Below are positions 36,121-46,371 of a stretch of DNA of 64,000 nt, in pieces; position 1 is the first letter of the stretch; each line of letters begins with the position of its first letter. A model generated the notes under the pieces. It did not search any database. It was not told the DNA's origin and worked only from the letters and a program-made list of their open reading frames with translations. The stretch comes from Sandarakinorhabdus glacialis (GTDB taxonomy: Bacteria > Pseudomonadota > Alphaproteobacteria > Sphingomonadales > Sphingomonadaceae), in contig NZ_BMJM01000006.1 in NCBI RefSeq assembly GCF_014643455.1, forward strand, positions 1-64,000, written 5' to 3'. Made by a program: the position numbers and the translations under genes.

Positions 36121-37854
36121 TTACGATTTGTCTGCGTCTTCCTTGGCCTTGTTGAAGGCGGCGCCAAGGATGTTTCCGAGCGTCGCGCCCGAGTCGGACG
36201 TGCCGTATTGGGCAACAGCGGCCTTTTCTTCGCTGATCTGCATGACCTTGATGCTCAGCATAGGCTTGCGACCCTTTTCGAAGCCGATGATCATCGCATC
36301 GACCTTCTGGCCGGGCTGGAAACGCTCGGCCTTCTGTTCGTCGCGATCGCGGCTGAGATCGCCGCGCTTGATGAAGACGATCGGGCCGTCGTCGCCGACC
36401 TGGACATCGATGCCGCCATCGCGCGATGCGACGACCGTCGTCGTGATGATGTCGTTCTTCTTGAGGTTGTCGGCAGCGGCAGGACCTTCGGTGCTGGCGA
36501 TGACGCGCGGACCCTGGCTTTCGTCGAGCTGCTTGATGCCGAGGCTGATGCGTTCCTTTTCGACATCGACTTCGAGCACGACAGCGGTGACGCGCTCACC
36601 CTTGTGGTGACGGGCCAGTGCCTGTTCGCCGGTGAGGCCCCAGGCGATGTCGGACATGTGGACCATGCCGTCGACTTCGCCGTCGAGGCCGATGAACAGG
36701 CCGAACTCGGTGCTGTTCTTGACTTCGCCTTCGACCTTGGAGCCGACAGCATGTTCTTCGGCAAAGACTTCCCACGGATTGCGCTGGGCCTGCTTGAGGC
36801 CGAGCGAAATGCGGCGCTTTTCTTCGTCGACTTCGAGAACGATGACTTCGACTTCCTGGCTCGTCGAGACGATCTTGCCGGGATGGACGTTCTTCTTGAC
36901 CCACGACATTTCGGAAACGTGGACCAGGCCTTCGATGCCGGCTTCGAGTTCGACGAATGCACCATATTCGGTGATGTTGGTGACGCGGCCCTTGTGCTTG
37001 GAATCAACAGCATATTTGGCGGCTGCGGTCGTCCAGGGATCGGCCTCGAGCTGCTTCATGCCGAGCGAGATGCGCTGGGTTTCGCGATTGATGCGGACGA
37101 TCTGGACGCGGAGCACGTCGCCGATGTTGAGCACTTCGGACGGATGGTTGACGCGCTTGTAGCTCATGTCGGTGACATGGAGCAGGCCGTCGATGCCGCC
37201 GAGATCGACGAATGCGCCGTAATCGGTGATGTTCTTGACGGTACCGTCGACGATCTGGCCTTCGGCGAGCGACAGGATCAGGCCCGAACGCTGCTCGGCG
37301 CGCGATTCTTCGAGGATCGAGCGGCGCGAGACGACGATGTTGCCGCGCTTGCGATCCATCTTGAGGATCTGGAAGGGCTGCGGCAGGTTCATCAGCGGGG
37401 TGACGTCGCGGACGGGGCGGATATCGACCTGCGAGCCGGGCAGGAAGGCCACGGCGCCGGACAGATCGACGGTGAAGCCGCCCTTGACGCGGCCGAAGAT
37501 GACGCCTTCGACGCGTTCGCCGGCGGCGTACTGCGTTTCGAGGGCATCCCACGATGCTTCGCGGCGGGCACGGTCGCGCGACAGCATGGCTTCGCCATTG
37601 GCATTTTCGACGCGGTCTACGAAGACTTCGACTTCGTCGCCGACGGTCAGGCCGTGCTGGCCATCGAGGCCGGCGAATTCACGAAGCGGGATACGGCCTT
37701 CGGACTTGAGACCCACGTCGATGACGGCGAGGTCGTTCTCGATGCCGGTGACGATGCCTTTGACGACACGTCCTTCAAAACTCTGGTTCTTGCCGAGGCT
37801 GGATTCGAGCATCGCTGCGAAATCGTCGCGCGTCGGCTGGGTGGCAGTTGCCAT
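36121..37854 (-). CDS. rpsA: 30S ribosomal protein S1
   Basis: A 577-residue ribosomal protein with six S1 RNA-binding repeats, for example VKGIVTGIENDLAVIDVGLK, VDGTVKNITDYGAFVDLGG and GRVTNITEYGAFVELEAG. The last repeat ends near residue 530. It binds mRNA leaders to the 30S subunit. It is located between cmk and ihfB as in most alphaproteobacteria, with 145 bp to cmk. The 5' leader (37855-37999) has no obvious S1 autoregulatory hairpin that I could confirm. Confidence 0.97.
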   Translation of the reverse strand: MATATQPTRDDFAAMLESSLGKNQSFEGRVVKGIVTGIENDLAVIDVGLKSEGRIPLREFAGLDGQHGLTVGDEVEVFVDRVENANGEAMLSRDRARREASWDALETQYAAGERVEGVIFGRVKGGFTVDLSGAVAFLPGSQVDIRPVRDVTPLMNLPQPFQILKMDRKRGNIVVSRRSILEESRAEQRSGLILSLAEGQIVDGTVKNITDYGAFVDLGGIDGLLHVTDMSYKRVNHPSEVLNIGDVLRVQIVRINRETQRISLGMKQLEADPWTTAAAKYAVDSKHKGRVTNITEYGAFVELEAGIEGLVHVSEMSWVKKNVHPGKIVSTSQEVEVIVLEVDEEKRRISLGLKQAQRNPWEVFAEEHAVGSKVEGEVKNSTEFGLFIGLDGEVDGMVHMSDIAWGLTGEQALARHHKGERVTAVVLEVDVEKERISLGIKQLDESQGPRVIASTEGPAAADNLKKNDIITTTVVASRDGGIDVQVGDDGPIVFIKRGDLSRDRDEQKAERFQPGQKVDAMIIGFEKGRKPMLSIKVMQISEEKAAVAQYGTSDSGATLGNILGAAFNKAKEDADKS

Positions 37855-37999
37855 AAAGTCAGTTCAACCTTCATATCGAGGCAGTTACGCCTCGCGGTCG
37901 GCACAATTGCCAACCGTTCGTCGTCGTCGCGGTGGCACCATGCCGGCCGCTCCTTTCGATCCCGCGCCATGCCGGACGATGGGGCTGCCCCCGAAATCG

Positions 38000-38662
38000 T
38001 CAGACCTGTTGCTGGCCGTCCCGCGATATCGCTGCTTGGACAAGCGCGATAGCCCGCTGGACGGCCGCGTCTATACTCAATTCGCTGGTGTCGAGCAAGG
38101 CAGCACCCGCCGCTCTTACGAGGGGTGCGGTCGAACGCCCGGAATCGCGGGCGTCACGAGCCTCGATGTCGGCAAGGACGCTGGCGAGACTGGCGAAATC
38201 GCCCTTTGCCGACAACTCGCGGTGGCGGCGATCGGCGCGGATTTCCGGCAACGCGGTCACGAACAGCTTGGCGGATGCATCGGGCGCGATGACGGTGCCG
38301 ATGTCGCGGCCATCGAGGACGGCGCCGCCGGGCTGGGCCGCGAAGGCGCGCTGGACGGCGAGGAGCGCGGCGCGGACCGGCGGGTGGGCGGAGACGATCG
38401 AGGCGTGCTGGGCGTTGTCGCCGCTCATCAGGTCGGGATCGTCGAGCAATTCGGGATCGAGGGCGAGCGCGGCGGCGGTGGCGGCGTCGCTGTCGTTTGG
38501 GTCTTGCCCGGCGAGGCGGACGGCGAGGCCGACGGCGCGGTAGAGCTTGCCGGTATCGAGGTGGGGCAGGCCGTAGTGGCGGGCGAGGGCGCGGGCGATG
38601 GTGCCCTTGCCGCTGGCGGCGGGGCCGTCGACGGCAATGACGAGATGGGGAGGGGTGGGCAC
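38000..38662 (-). CDS. cmk: Cytidylate kinase
   Basis: A 220-residue (d)CMP kinase. The P-loop is GPAASGKGT (about 13-21) and the CMP-binding region is [24 protein letters not shown] and ADRRHREL follow. It converts CMP and dCMP to the diphosphates. Its normal neighbour aroA is separated from it here by an oppositely oriented wecB-like gene. Confidence 0.95.
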   Translation of the reverse strand: MPTPPHLVIAVDGPAASGKGTIARALARHYGLPHLDTGKLYRAVGLAVRLAGQDPNDSDAATAAALALDPELLDDPDLMSGDNAQHASIVSAHPPVRAALLAVQRAFAAQPGGAVLDGRDIGTVIAPDASAKLFVTALPEIRADRRHRELSAKGDFASLASVLADIEARDARDSGRSTAPLVRAAGAALLDTSELSIDAAVQRAIALVQAAISRDGQQQV

Positions 38663-38747
38663 GGGTTGGCCATAGTCCGGAGTCGGGGCGTGGATACAGC
38701 CTTAATCAGCACTTGCCGGTGCCGGGGGCGTGAAATAGGCTGATAAC

Positions 38748-41258
<2,511 letters not shown>

Positions 41259-41292
41259 TCACGTCCGCACTCCCGGTCACGGAGAATCACCA

Positions 41293-41619
41293 GTGGTCAA
41301 GGCTGAATGGGGCACCAAGCGTGCCTGCCCGAAGTGCAACACCCGCTTCTACGATCTGACGAAGGACGAGCCCGTCACCTGCATCGCCTGTGGCTATGCC
41401 TGGGCGCCCGAGCCGATGCTCAAATCCAAGCAGACGACGCCGTTTGAACAGGCCAAGCCGACGACGGCCGCTGAAGGTGCCGATGGCGCCGACACGACCG
41501 ACGAGGAACTGGATATCGAAGCCGCCGAGGCCGAGGATGCCGAAGTCCCCGGCGACGACCTGGGCGACGACGACGATCTGAGCACCGTCGTCACCAGCGG
41601 CGACGACGAGGAAAGCTAA
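41293..41619 (+). CDS. TIGR02300 family protein (zinc ribbon, acidic tail)
   Basis: A 108-residue protein: an N-terminal zinc-ribbon with CPKCNTRFYDL and CIACGYAW (four cysteines), then a strongly acidic low-complexity tail (from about 60, ending DDLSTVVTSGDDEES). The GTG at 41293 is preceded by GGAG. The family is conserved in alphaproteobacteria divergent from aroA, as here. Function unknown; a nucleic-acid or protein scaffold is possible. Confidence 0.9.
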   Translation: MVKAEWGTKRACPKCNTRFYDLTKDEPVTCIACGYAWAPEPMLKSKQTTPFEQAKPTTAAEGADGADTTDEELDIEAAEAEDAEVPGDDLGDDDDLSTVVTSGDDEES

Positions 41620-41697
41620 AAAGGACTTGCGCCGGATGGGCCTGTGTCCTATCCGGCGCCCTCTTCATCCGACCCGCCGGATGGAGAATACGGTGTT

Positions 41698-41773
41698 GGG
41701 GCGTTAGCTCAGCTGGGAGAGCGCTACGATGGCATTGTAGAGGTCAACGGTTCGATCCCGTTACGCTCCACCA
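41698..41773 (+). tRNA. tRNA-Ala (GGC)
   Basis: 76 nt including the encoded CCA. The acceptor GGGGCGT pairs with ACGCTCC (one G-U). The anticodon loop ATGGCAT in a CTACG/TGTAG stem gives GGC. The D and T arms are normal (TTAGCTCAGCTGGGAGAGC; GGTTCGATCC). Confidence 0.95.
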
Positions 41774-41780
41774 ACCGAAC

Positions 41781-41814
41781 AAAGGGCGCTTCCGAAAGGA
41801 AGCGCCCTTTTTCG
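41781..41814 (+). terminator. Rho-independent terminator after tRNA-Ala
   Basis: A 13-bp perfect stem, AAAGGGCGCTTCC / GGAAGCGCCCTTT, with the stable GAAA tetraloop, then TTCGTTTT. It lies 7 bp after the tRNA. Confidence 0.95.
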
Positions 41815-41817
41815 TTT

Positions 41818-41953
41818 TCCTCCCCCTGGAGGGGGGAGGCGACTCGCGCTGCTTGGCGCGGCGGGTGGGGGTGTCCATCTATCGGCGCAGGGGGACACCC
41901 CCACCCGGGCCGCGAAGACGCGTCTCTCGCCTCCCCCCTTGAGGGGGAGGACA
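41818..41953. repeat. Dispersed ~130-bp palindromic repeat, full copy 1
   Basis: A long imperfect inverted repeat. Outer arms are CTCCCCCTGGAGGGGGGAGG and CTCCCCCCTTGAGGGGGAGG. Inner arms are GCGGGTGGGGGTGTCC and GGACACCCCCACCCG. The middle is GGCGCAGGG and the right part CGCGAAGACGCGTCTCTCGC. The same unit occurs at 54610-54736 and 59397-59560. Confidence 0.8.
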
Positions 41954-41956
41954 AGT

Positions 41957-42778
41957 TTAGCTTGCCCTTGCGGCGGCGCCTTCGCTGAGGGCGCGGACGA
42001 GGTCGCGGCCCCAGGTGCTGGCGGACCAGCCGGTGGCGGTTTTCAGGCGGGCGGTATCGACCGGGGTCTCGGGCGGCGCTTCGGGGCGCGGGACGATGGT
42101 GACGTAGGGACCTGGGTCGAGGCGGAAGAAGGCAAAAGCGTCGCGGACGAAATCGGCGGTGGTGAGCGGGTGGCCGCTGCCGATGGCGAGATCGAGCGGG
42201 CGCGGCATGGCCGTCAGCCGGGCGATGGCGTCGACATATTCGGGGGTCCAGCCCCAATCCCTCGGCCCGGTTTCGAGAAGCTCGAGCGGCGGGACTGCCT
42301 CGCCCTTCGAGGCGCGCCAGGCGGCGTCGGTGATGATCGCCGGCAGGGTATCACGCGGGCCGAGGCGCGAATCATGCGCGTGGAGGACGGCGTTGACGGC
42401 GTTGCGGCCATCGTCGCGGCGCCAGTCGCCGACCTGCCTGGCCTGCGCCAGCAAGGCGGGGGAATGGCGCAGCACGGCGGCATCGACGACATGCGCGAGG
42501 CGGGTCGTCGGCGTTGCGGCGAGGACTTCGGCGACCAGTGCGGCCTGATCGGGGTTGCCGTCGTTGATCGCATAGATGGTGACCTGCGGCAGTTCGCCCG
42601 CAACACGCACGGCATCGAAGGCCGGGACGATGTTGACGTCGCCGAGGCTGCCGAGTGCCGCCAGTGCGCCGCTGCCGTTTTCGAGCGTGCCGAACACTGC
42701 CGTGCCGCGCGCCTGCAGGAGCCGGGAGAGATAGGCGCCGACGGGGCCGTCGGCGCCGAGGACGAGCGCATTGGTCAT
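41957..42778 (-). CDS. Divergent GDP-mannose 4,6-dehydratase-like SDR protein, active site missing
   Basis: A 273-residue extended-SDR fold protein with an N-terminal Rossmann motif (ALVLGADGPVGAYL). The C-terminal half resembles GMD (the GPRDWGWTPEYVDAI block and the preceding HDSRLGPRDTLP). The segment that should carry the YxxxK catalytic pair is replaced by VGDWRRDDGRNAV, so the dehydratase reaction is unlikely. It may be a binding or regulatory paralogue. No nucleotide-sugar genes are adjacent; it is followed on the same strand by nothing until tRNA-Ala. Confidence 0.7.
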   Translation of the reverse strand: MTNALVLGADGPVGAYLSRLLQARGTAVFGTLENGSGALAALGSLGDVNIVPAFDAVRVAGELPQVTIYAINDGNPDQAALVAEVLAATPTTRLAHVVDAAVLRHSPALLAQARQVGDWRRDDGRNAVNAVLHAHDSRLGPRDTLPAIITDAAWRASKGEAVPPLELLETGPRDWGWTPEYVDAIARLTAMPRPLDLAIGSGHPLTTADFVRDAFAFFRLDPGPYVTIVPRPEAPPETPVDTARLKTATGWSASTWGRDLVRALSEGAAARAS

Positions 42779-42816
42779 TTCAGGCTCACTGGTTCTTGTA
42801 GTTGGCCAACCGCAGC

Positions 42817-43638
42817 TTAGCGGTTCTTGTAAACAGGCATCCGCTTTTCGCGGTAGCTGCCAAACGCTTCGCGGAAATCGTCGGTGCCGGTGGCGATGTC
42901 CTGTTCCTTGTCGGCAGCGGCGAATCCGGTGTCGTAGCTGTCGTCGATCGCCGTCCAGATCTGCGCCTTCATCGCGGCGACGGCGCGCGGTGCCGAATAG
43001 GCCGCGATGTTGCGAGCATATTCAGTGACGTGCGGAATCAGCGCGTCGTCGTCCAACACGGCGTTGACGATGCCCAGCCGCTCGGCCTCGGCGCCGTCGA
43101 AGCGGCGTGCGGTGTAGAGAAGGTCGGCGGCGCGGGCGGTGCCGATCAGCCGCGACAACAGCCACGCCGAGCCTTTTTCGCCCGGCACGCCGATGCGCGC
43201 GAAGGTGGCGTTGAAAAGCGCCGAGCGGCTGGCGAAACGGATATCGCAGTGAAGCGCGAGGATGAAGCCCCAACCGAAGGCGGCGCCGTTGACGGCGGCG
43301 ATCGTCGGCTTGCGGCAGGTGATCAGCGTGTTCCAGCCGCCCGAGAAGAAGCGCGCCATGTCGGGGCCGACGTCGTCACCCCATTGCGGTGCGATGCCGG
43401 GATCGGCCTGCACCTGGCCGCCGGCACCGGCGCCGATCAGGTTCATGTCGAGCCCGGCCGAAAAGCCGCGGCCGGCGCCGGTGAGGACGATGACCTTCAC
43501 CTCGGGGTCCGCAGCAGCGGTCGCGACGTGCCGGAAGACGGCGCTGAGCATCTCGGGGGTCAGCGCGTTGAGTTTGTCGGGGCGGTTGAAGGTCAGCGTC
43601 GCGACGCCAGCCTGTACCCCGTACAGGACATCGCTCAT
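42817..43638 (-). CDS. Enoyl-CoA hydratase-like protein (crotonase family)
   Basis: A 273-residue crotonase. Oxyanion segments are GAGRGFSAGLDMNLIG and NGAAFGWGFILALHCD; RIGVPGEKGSAWLLSRLIG follows. Residue choices in the usual catalytic-Glu positions are atypical, so hydratase versus another crotonase reaction is open. It overlaps the nitronate monooxygenase-like gene by 4 bp (operon). Confidence 0.88.
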   Translation of the reverse strand: MSDVLYGVQAGVATLTFNRPDKLNALTPEMLSAVFRHVATAAADPEVKVIVLTGAGRGFSAGLDMNLIGAGAGGQVQADPGIAPQWGDDVGPDMARFFSGGWNTLITCRKPTIAAVNGAAFGWGFILALHCDIRFASRSALFNATFARIGVPGEKGSAWLLSRLIGTARAADLLYTARRFDGAEAERLGIVNAVLDDDALIPHVTEYARNIAAYSAPRAVAAMKAQIWTAIDDSYDTGFAAADKEQDIATGTDDFREAFGSYREKRMPVYKNR

Positions 43639-44606
43639 AGCAGGCCCATCAGCCGGTCGCGGATGATGGTTTCGGCTTCAGCCATGATGTTGTCGATCAG
43701 GTCCTGGCAAGTCGGGATATCGTGGATCAGCCCGACGACCATGCCGCACGACCACGCACCGGCTTCCATGGCGCCTTCGGTCATCACCTTGGGATAGACG
43801 CCGGCGACTTCGGGCAGGATGTCCTGGATGGTGATACTGGCGCCGAGCTCCTTTTCCTTGGCGAGCAGGCGCTCGACCGCGACATTGTTGAGCACGCGCT
43901 CGGTATTGCGCAGTGGCCGCATGACGAGGCGGGTGTCGAGCTCGGTGGCGGCGACGATGGCGTCCTTGACGTTCTGGTGGACCGGCGCCTCGGTGGTGGC
44001 GATGAAGCGGGTGCCCATGTTGATGCCGTCGGCGCCCATCGCCAGCGCGGCGACGAGCGAGCGGCCATCGGCCATGCCGCCCGAGGCGACGAAGGGAATC
44101 TTGAGCTTGTCGGCGGCGGCCGGGAGCAGGATGAAGTTGGGGACGTCGTCCTCGCCGGGGTGGCCGCCGCACTCGAACCCGTCGACGCTGACGGCGTCGC
44201 AGCCGATTGCCTCGGCCTTGAGCGAGTGGCGCACCGAGGTGCATTTGTGGATGACCTTGATGCCGTTTTCCTTGAGGATCGGCAGCCATTTGACCGGGTT
44301 GTTGCCGGCGGTCTCGACGATCTTGACGCCGCCGTCGATGATCGCCTGGATGTAGCCGGGGTAATCGGGGGTCGCGAGGCCGGGCAGGAAGGTCAGGTTC
44401 ACGCCGAACGGCTTGTCGGTCATGGTGCGGCAGCGGGCGATCTCGGCGGCAAGTTTTTCGGGTGTGCTTTGGGTCAGGCCGGTGATGATGCCGAGGCCGC
44501 CGGCGTTGGAAACCGCCGCCGCCATCTCGGCGAAACCGACATAGTGCATGCCGCCCTGGAGGATCGGATGTTCGATGCCGAACAATTCGGTGATGCGAGT
44601 CTTCAT
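43635..44606 (-). CDS. Nitronate monooxygenase / NAD(P)H-dependent flavin oxidoreductase
   Basis: A 323-residue FMN-binding TIM-barrel enzyme of the 2-nitropropane dioxygenase/FabK group. Landmarks are LFGIEHPILQGGMHYVG, GGLGIITGL, CDAVSVDGFECGGHPG and the FMN phosphate region ASGGMADGRSLVAALAMGAD with MGTRFIAT. The ATG at 44606 has GGGGAG upstream and is preferred to a frame opening at 44663. The crotonase coupling suggests a role in acyl-CoA catabolism rather than nitroalkane detoxification. Confidence 0.88.
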   Translation of the reverse strand: MKTRITELFGIEHPILQGGMHYVGFAEMAAAVSNAGGLGIITGLTQSTPEKLAAEIARCRTMTDKPFGVNLTFLPGLATPDYPGYIQAIIDGGVKIVETAGNNPVKWLPILKENGIKVIHKCTSVRHSLKAEAIGCDAVSVDGFECGGHPGEDDVPNFILLPAAADKLKIPFVASGGMADGRSLVAALAMGADGINMGTRFIATTEAPVHQNVKDAIVAATELDTRLVMRPLRNTERVLNNVAVERLLAKEKELGASITIQDILPEVAGVYPKVMTEGAMEAGAWSCGMVVGLIHDIPTCQDLIDNIMAEAETIIRDRLMGLL

Positions 44607-44721
44607 GACGATCTCCCCAAGGTGGCTTCGGGGTTTGCTAGCCGAGCGCGGGGGTGGCGGCAATCGGAGGAATGGAGTGGGTGCTTGGGCTGCGATAGGA
44701 TGGCCGGTGATGCGGGGCGAT

Positions 44722-44776
44722 CACCCCCAGGTCCGCGCAAGCGCGCGTCTCTCGCCTCCCCCCTCAAGAGGGAGGA
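44722..44776. repeat. Half copy of the dispersed palindromic repeat
   Basis: Matches the right half of the long copies (CACCCCCAGGTCCGCG, then GCGCGTCTCTCGCC, then CTCCCCCCTCAAGAGGGAGG). Only one arm is present, so it is a truncated member. Nothing else was recognised in 44607-44786. Confidence 0.6.
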
Positions 44777-44786
44777 AAACGAGGGC

Positions 44787-45017
44787 TGGAGCGGGTGAAG
44801 GGAATCGAACCCGCTAGCGCAGCGTCACAAGGGGCGGGGGTTCGCGGCACTGTCCGGCGGCGTTGGAGCGGGTGAAGGGAATCGAACCCGCTAGCGCAGC
44901 GTTACAAGGGACGGGGGTTCACGGCACTGTCCGGCGGCGTTGGAGCGGGTGAAGGGAATCGAACCCGCTAGCGCAGCGTTACAAGGGGCGGGGGTTCGCG
45001 GCACTGTCCGGCGGCGT
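44787..45017 (-). repeat. Three 77-bp tandem repeats, each ending in the tRNA-Gly 3' end
   Basis: Exact period: units start at 44787, 44864 and 44941, and the tRNA itself begins 77 bp later at 45018. Read in the tRNA direction, each unit is a 51-bp spacer followed by the last 26 nt of tRNA-Gly (GGGTTCGATTCC then CTTCACCCGCTCCA), including CCA. Units differ from one another by only one to three bases. Each can form an AGCGGGT/ACCCGCT stem that imitates the acceptor stem. The layout recalls the E. coli tyrT (rtT) repeats downstream of tRNA-Tyr. Alternatively they are serial attachment-site scars. Confidence 0.85.
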
Positions 45018-45091
45018 TGGAGCGGGTGAAGGGAATCGAACCCTCGTCACTTGCTTGGGAAGCAAAAGCTCTACCATTGAGCTACACCCGC
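45018..45091 (-). tRNA. tRNA-Gly (CCC)
   Basis: 74 nt including the encoded CCA. The acceptor GCGGGTG/CACCCGC is perfect. The anticodon loop TTCCCAA in a TTTGC/GCAAG stem gives CCC; the T arm is GAGGGTTCGATTCCCTT. It is followed downstream by the three 3'-end repeats. Confidence 0.93.
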
Positions 45092-45203
45092 ATATCAAGC
45101 ACTTGGTGCTCGATAGGCCTGTTGTTTTACAGCGAGTTTTACAGCGCTGTCGGCCAGACGTTCGCCCATTGCCACGACGGTGGTGGCCTGGTCAACACAA
45201 AGA

Positions 45204-45587
45204 CTAGGACCGCCGTGCCAGCGCTGCTCGTGCCGCTTCCGCCAGAAACCCCGATCGGTTGGCTGCGACGCGGTCGATTGCCCCGATCAGGGCCTCGTCC
45301 ATCGTGATACTCAATCGGATACTTTTGCCCGGCCTTTCGGTTGCGACGAGGATGCGGCCGATTTCACTGCTCTCGATGTCCCGCTCGATGGCATCAAGGG
45401 GCGTGGGTTCAGGCACAGTGTCGCCATCCTCGGTCATTCCCGCCAGATGGAATGCAAGGGCGTCGCCGGCATTTGCCGCCGCCGCCTGCACTGTATCGCC
45501 GGCAGATGTGCAGCCGGGCAGATCGGGGAAATAAACACTGAATCCATCCGACGCTCGTTCGATGATTGCGGCAAAATGCACTTCCAT
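45204..45587 (-). CDS. hicB: HicB-family antitoxin
   Basis: A 127-residue antitoxin with an N-terminal degraded RNase H-like HicB fold (FSVYFPDLPGCTSAGDTVQA) and a C-terminal ribbon-helix-helix DNA-binding tail (RLSITMDEALIGAIDRVAAN). The ATG at 45587 (MEVHFAAII) is preceded by AGGAG and preferred to an ATG at 45611. It lies 24 bp downstream of hicA; HicB neutralises HicA and represses the operon. Confidence 0.92.
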   Translation of the reverse strand: MEVHFAAIIERASDGFSVYFPDLPGCTSAGDTVQAAAANAGDALAFHLAGMTEDGDTVPEPTPLDAIERDIESSEIGRILVATERPGKSIRLSITMDEALIGAIDRVAANRSGFLAEAARAALARRS

Positions 45588-45611
45588 TTCTCGTCTCCTG
45601 TCCGGCACCAT

Positions 45612-45806
45612 CTATCGAAGCAATACGCCGCTTTGCTTTTCGATGCTTTTGATCGTGCCGATGGCCAGATCCGACTTGGGATGCGGTACCGTCACACGTC
45701 CGGCCTTGACCGGGTGCCGGAACTGACGATGGCTGCCCTTTTGTGCAACTTGCTGCCACCCATCGGCTTCGATCCTGACGATCACATCCTTGCTACGCAT
45801 CGTCAT
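45612..45806 (-). CDS. hicA: HicA-family mRNA interferase toxin
   Basis: A 64-residue dsRBD-fold toxin. The catalytic His26 lies in QKGSHRQFRHP, followed by VTVPHPKSDLAIGTIKSI. It cleaves mRNA when free of HicB. An ATG two codons later (45800) is an alternative start. It is first gene of the hicA-hicB pair, with a palindrome directly upstream. Confidence 0.93.
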   Translation of the reverse strand: MTMRSKDVIVRIEADGWQQVAQKGSHRQFRHPVKAGRVTVPHPKSDLAIGTIKSIEKQSGVLLR

Positions 45807-45818
45807 CCTGATTTTCTG

Positions 45819-45834
45819 TACATATCAATATGTA
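45819..45834. promoter_or_regulatory. Candidate HicB operator overlapping the hicAB promoter
   Basis: TACATAT-CA-ATATGTA is a perfect inverted repeat 13 bp before the hicA ATG. Upstream on the minus strand is TTGACA with about 18 bp to TATGTA, so the palindrome covers the -10. This fits autorepression by HicB. Confidence 0.6.
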
Positions 45835-45879
45835 TGGCAAGCTGTCAAGTCTGATGCATACTAGTCCATATGACTGATT

Positions 45880-46371
45880 TTAGGGAGTGTCGCTCGCTTC
45901 GGTAAACAGCGCGGCGAGAACTTCGATGCCGGTCTGGTCGATGGCCTGGAAGCGATCGGGGAGCGGGCTGTCGAGGTCGAGAACGCCGATGACCTGGCCG
46001 TCCTTGATCAGCGGGACGACGAGTTCGGAGCGCGAATCGGCGTCGCAGGCGATGTGCCCGGGGAAGGCGTGGACGTCGGCGATGCACTGGGTCGTGCGGG
46101 TGGCCGCCGCCGTGCCGCAGACGCCCTTGCCGATGGGGATGCGGATGCAGGCGGGCTTGCCCTGGAAGGGACCGAGGACGAGCTCACCGCCCCGCACGAA
46201 GTAGAAGCCGGTCCAGTTGAGGCCGGGGAGCTGGGTGAAGATCAGCGCGGCGGTGTTGGCGGCGTTGGCGATCATGTCGCGTTCGCCGTGGAGCAGCCCT
46301 GCGAGTTGCCCGGCGAGGTCGCGGTATTGCTCGTCGGGGGAGCCGGATAGCGGGGTTGCGGTGAAGGACAT
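45880..46371 (-). CDS. msrC: Free methionine (R)-sulfoxide reductase (GAF domain)
   Basis: A 163-residue cytoplasmic GAF-fold reductase of free Met-R-sulfoxide. Cysteines in KPACIRIP, GKGVCGTAA and PGHIACDADS match the family's redox set, and NWTGFYFVRGGELVLGPFQG is characteristic. The start overlaps the valS stop by one base (ATGA region), so it is translated from the valS transcript. Confidence 0.9.
   Translation of the reverse strand: MSFTATPLSGSPDEQYRDLAGQLAGLLHGERDMIANAANTAALIFTQLPGLNWTGFYFVRGGELVLGPFQGKPACIRIPIGKGVCGTAAATRTTQCIADVHAFPGHIACDADSRSELVVPLIKDGQVIGVLDLDSPLPDRFQAIDQTGIEVLAALFTEASDTP

Noticed and set aside
44787-45017. The 77-bp array considered as a CRISPR array
   Set aside because: The spacers are the same in every unit and the repeated part is the tRNA 3' end; no cas genes are present. 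No CRISPR was seen anywhere in the window.
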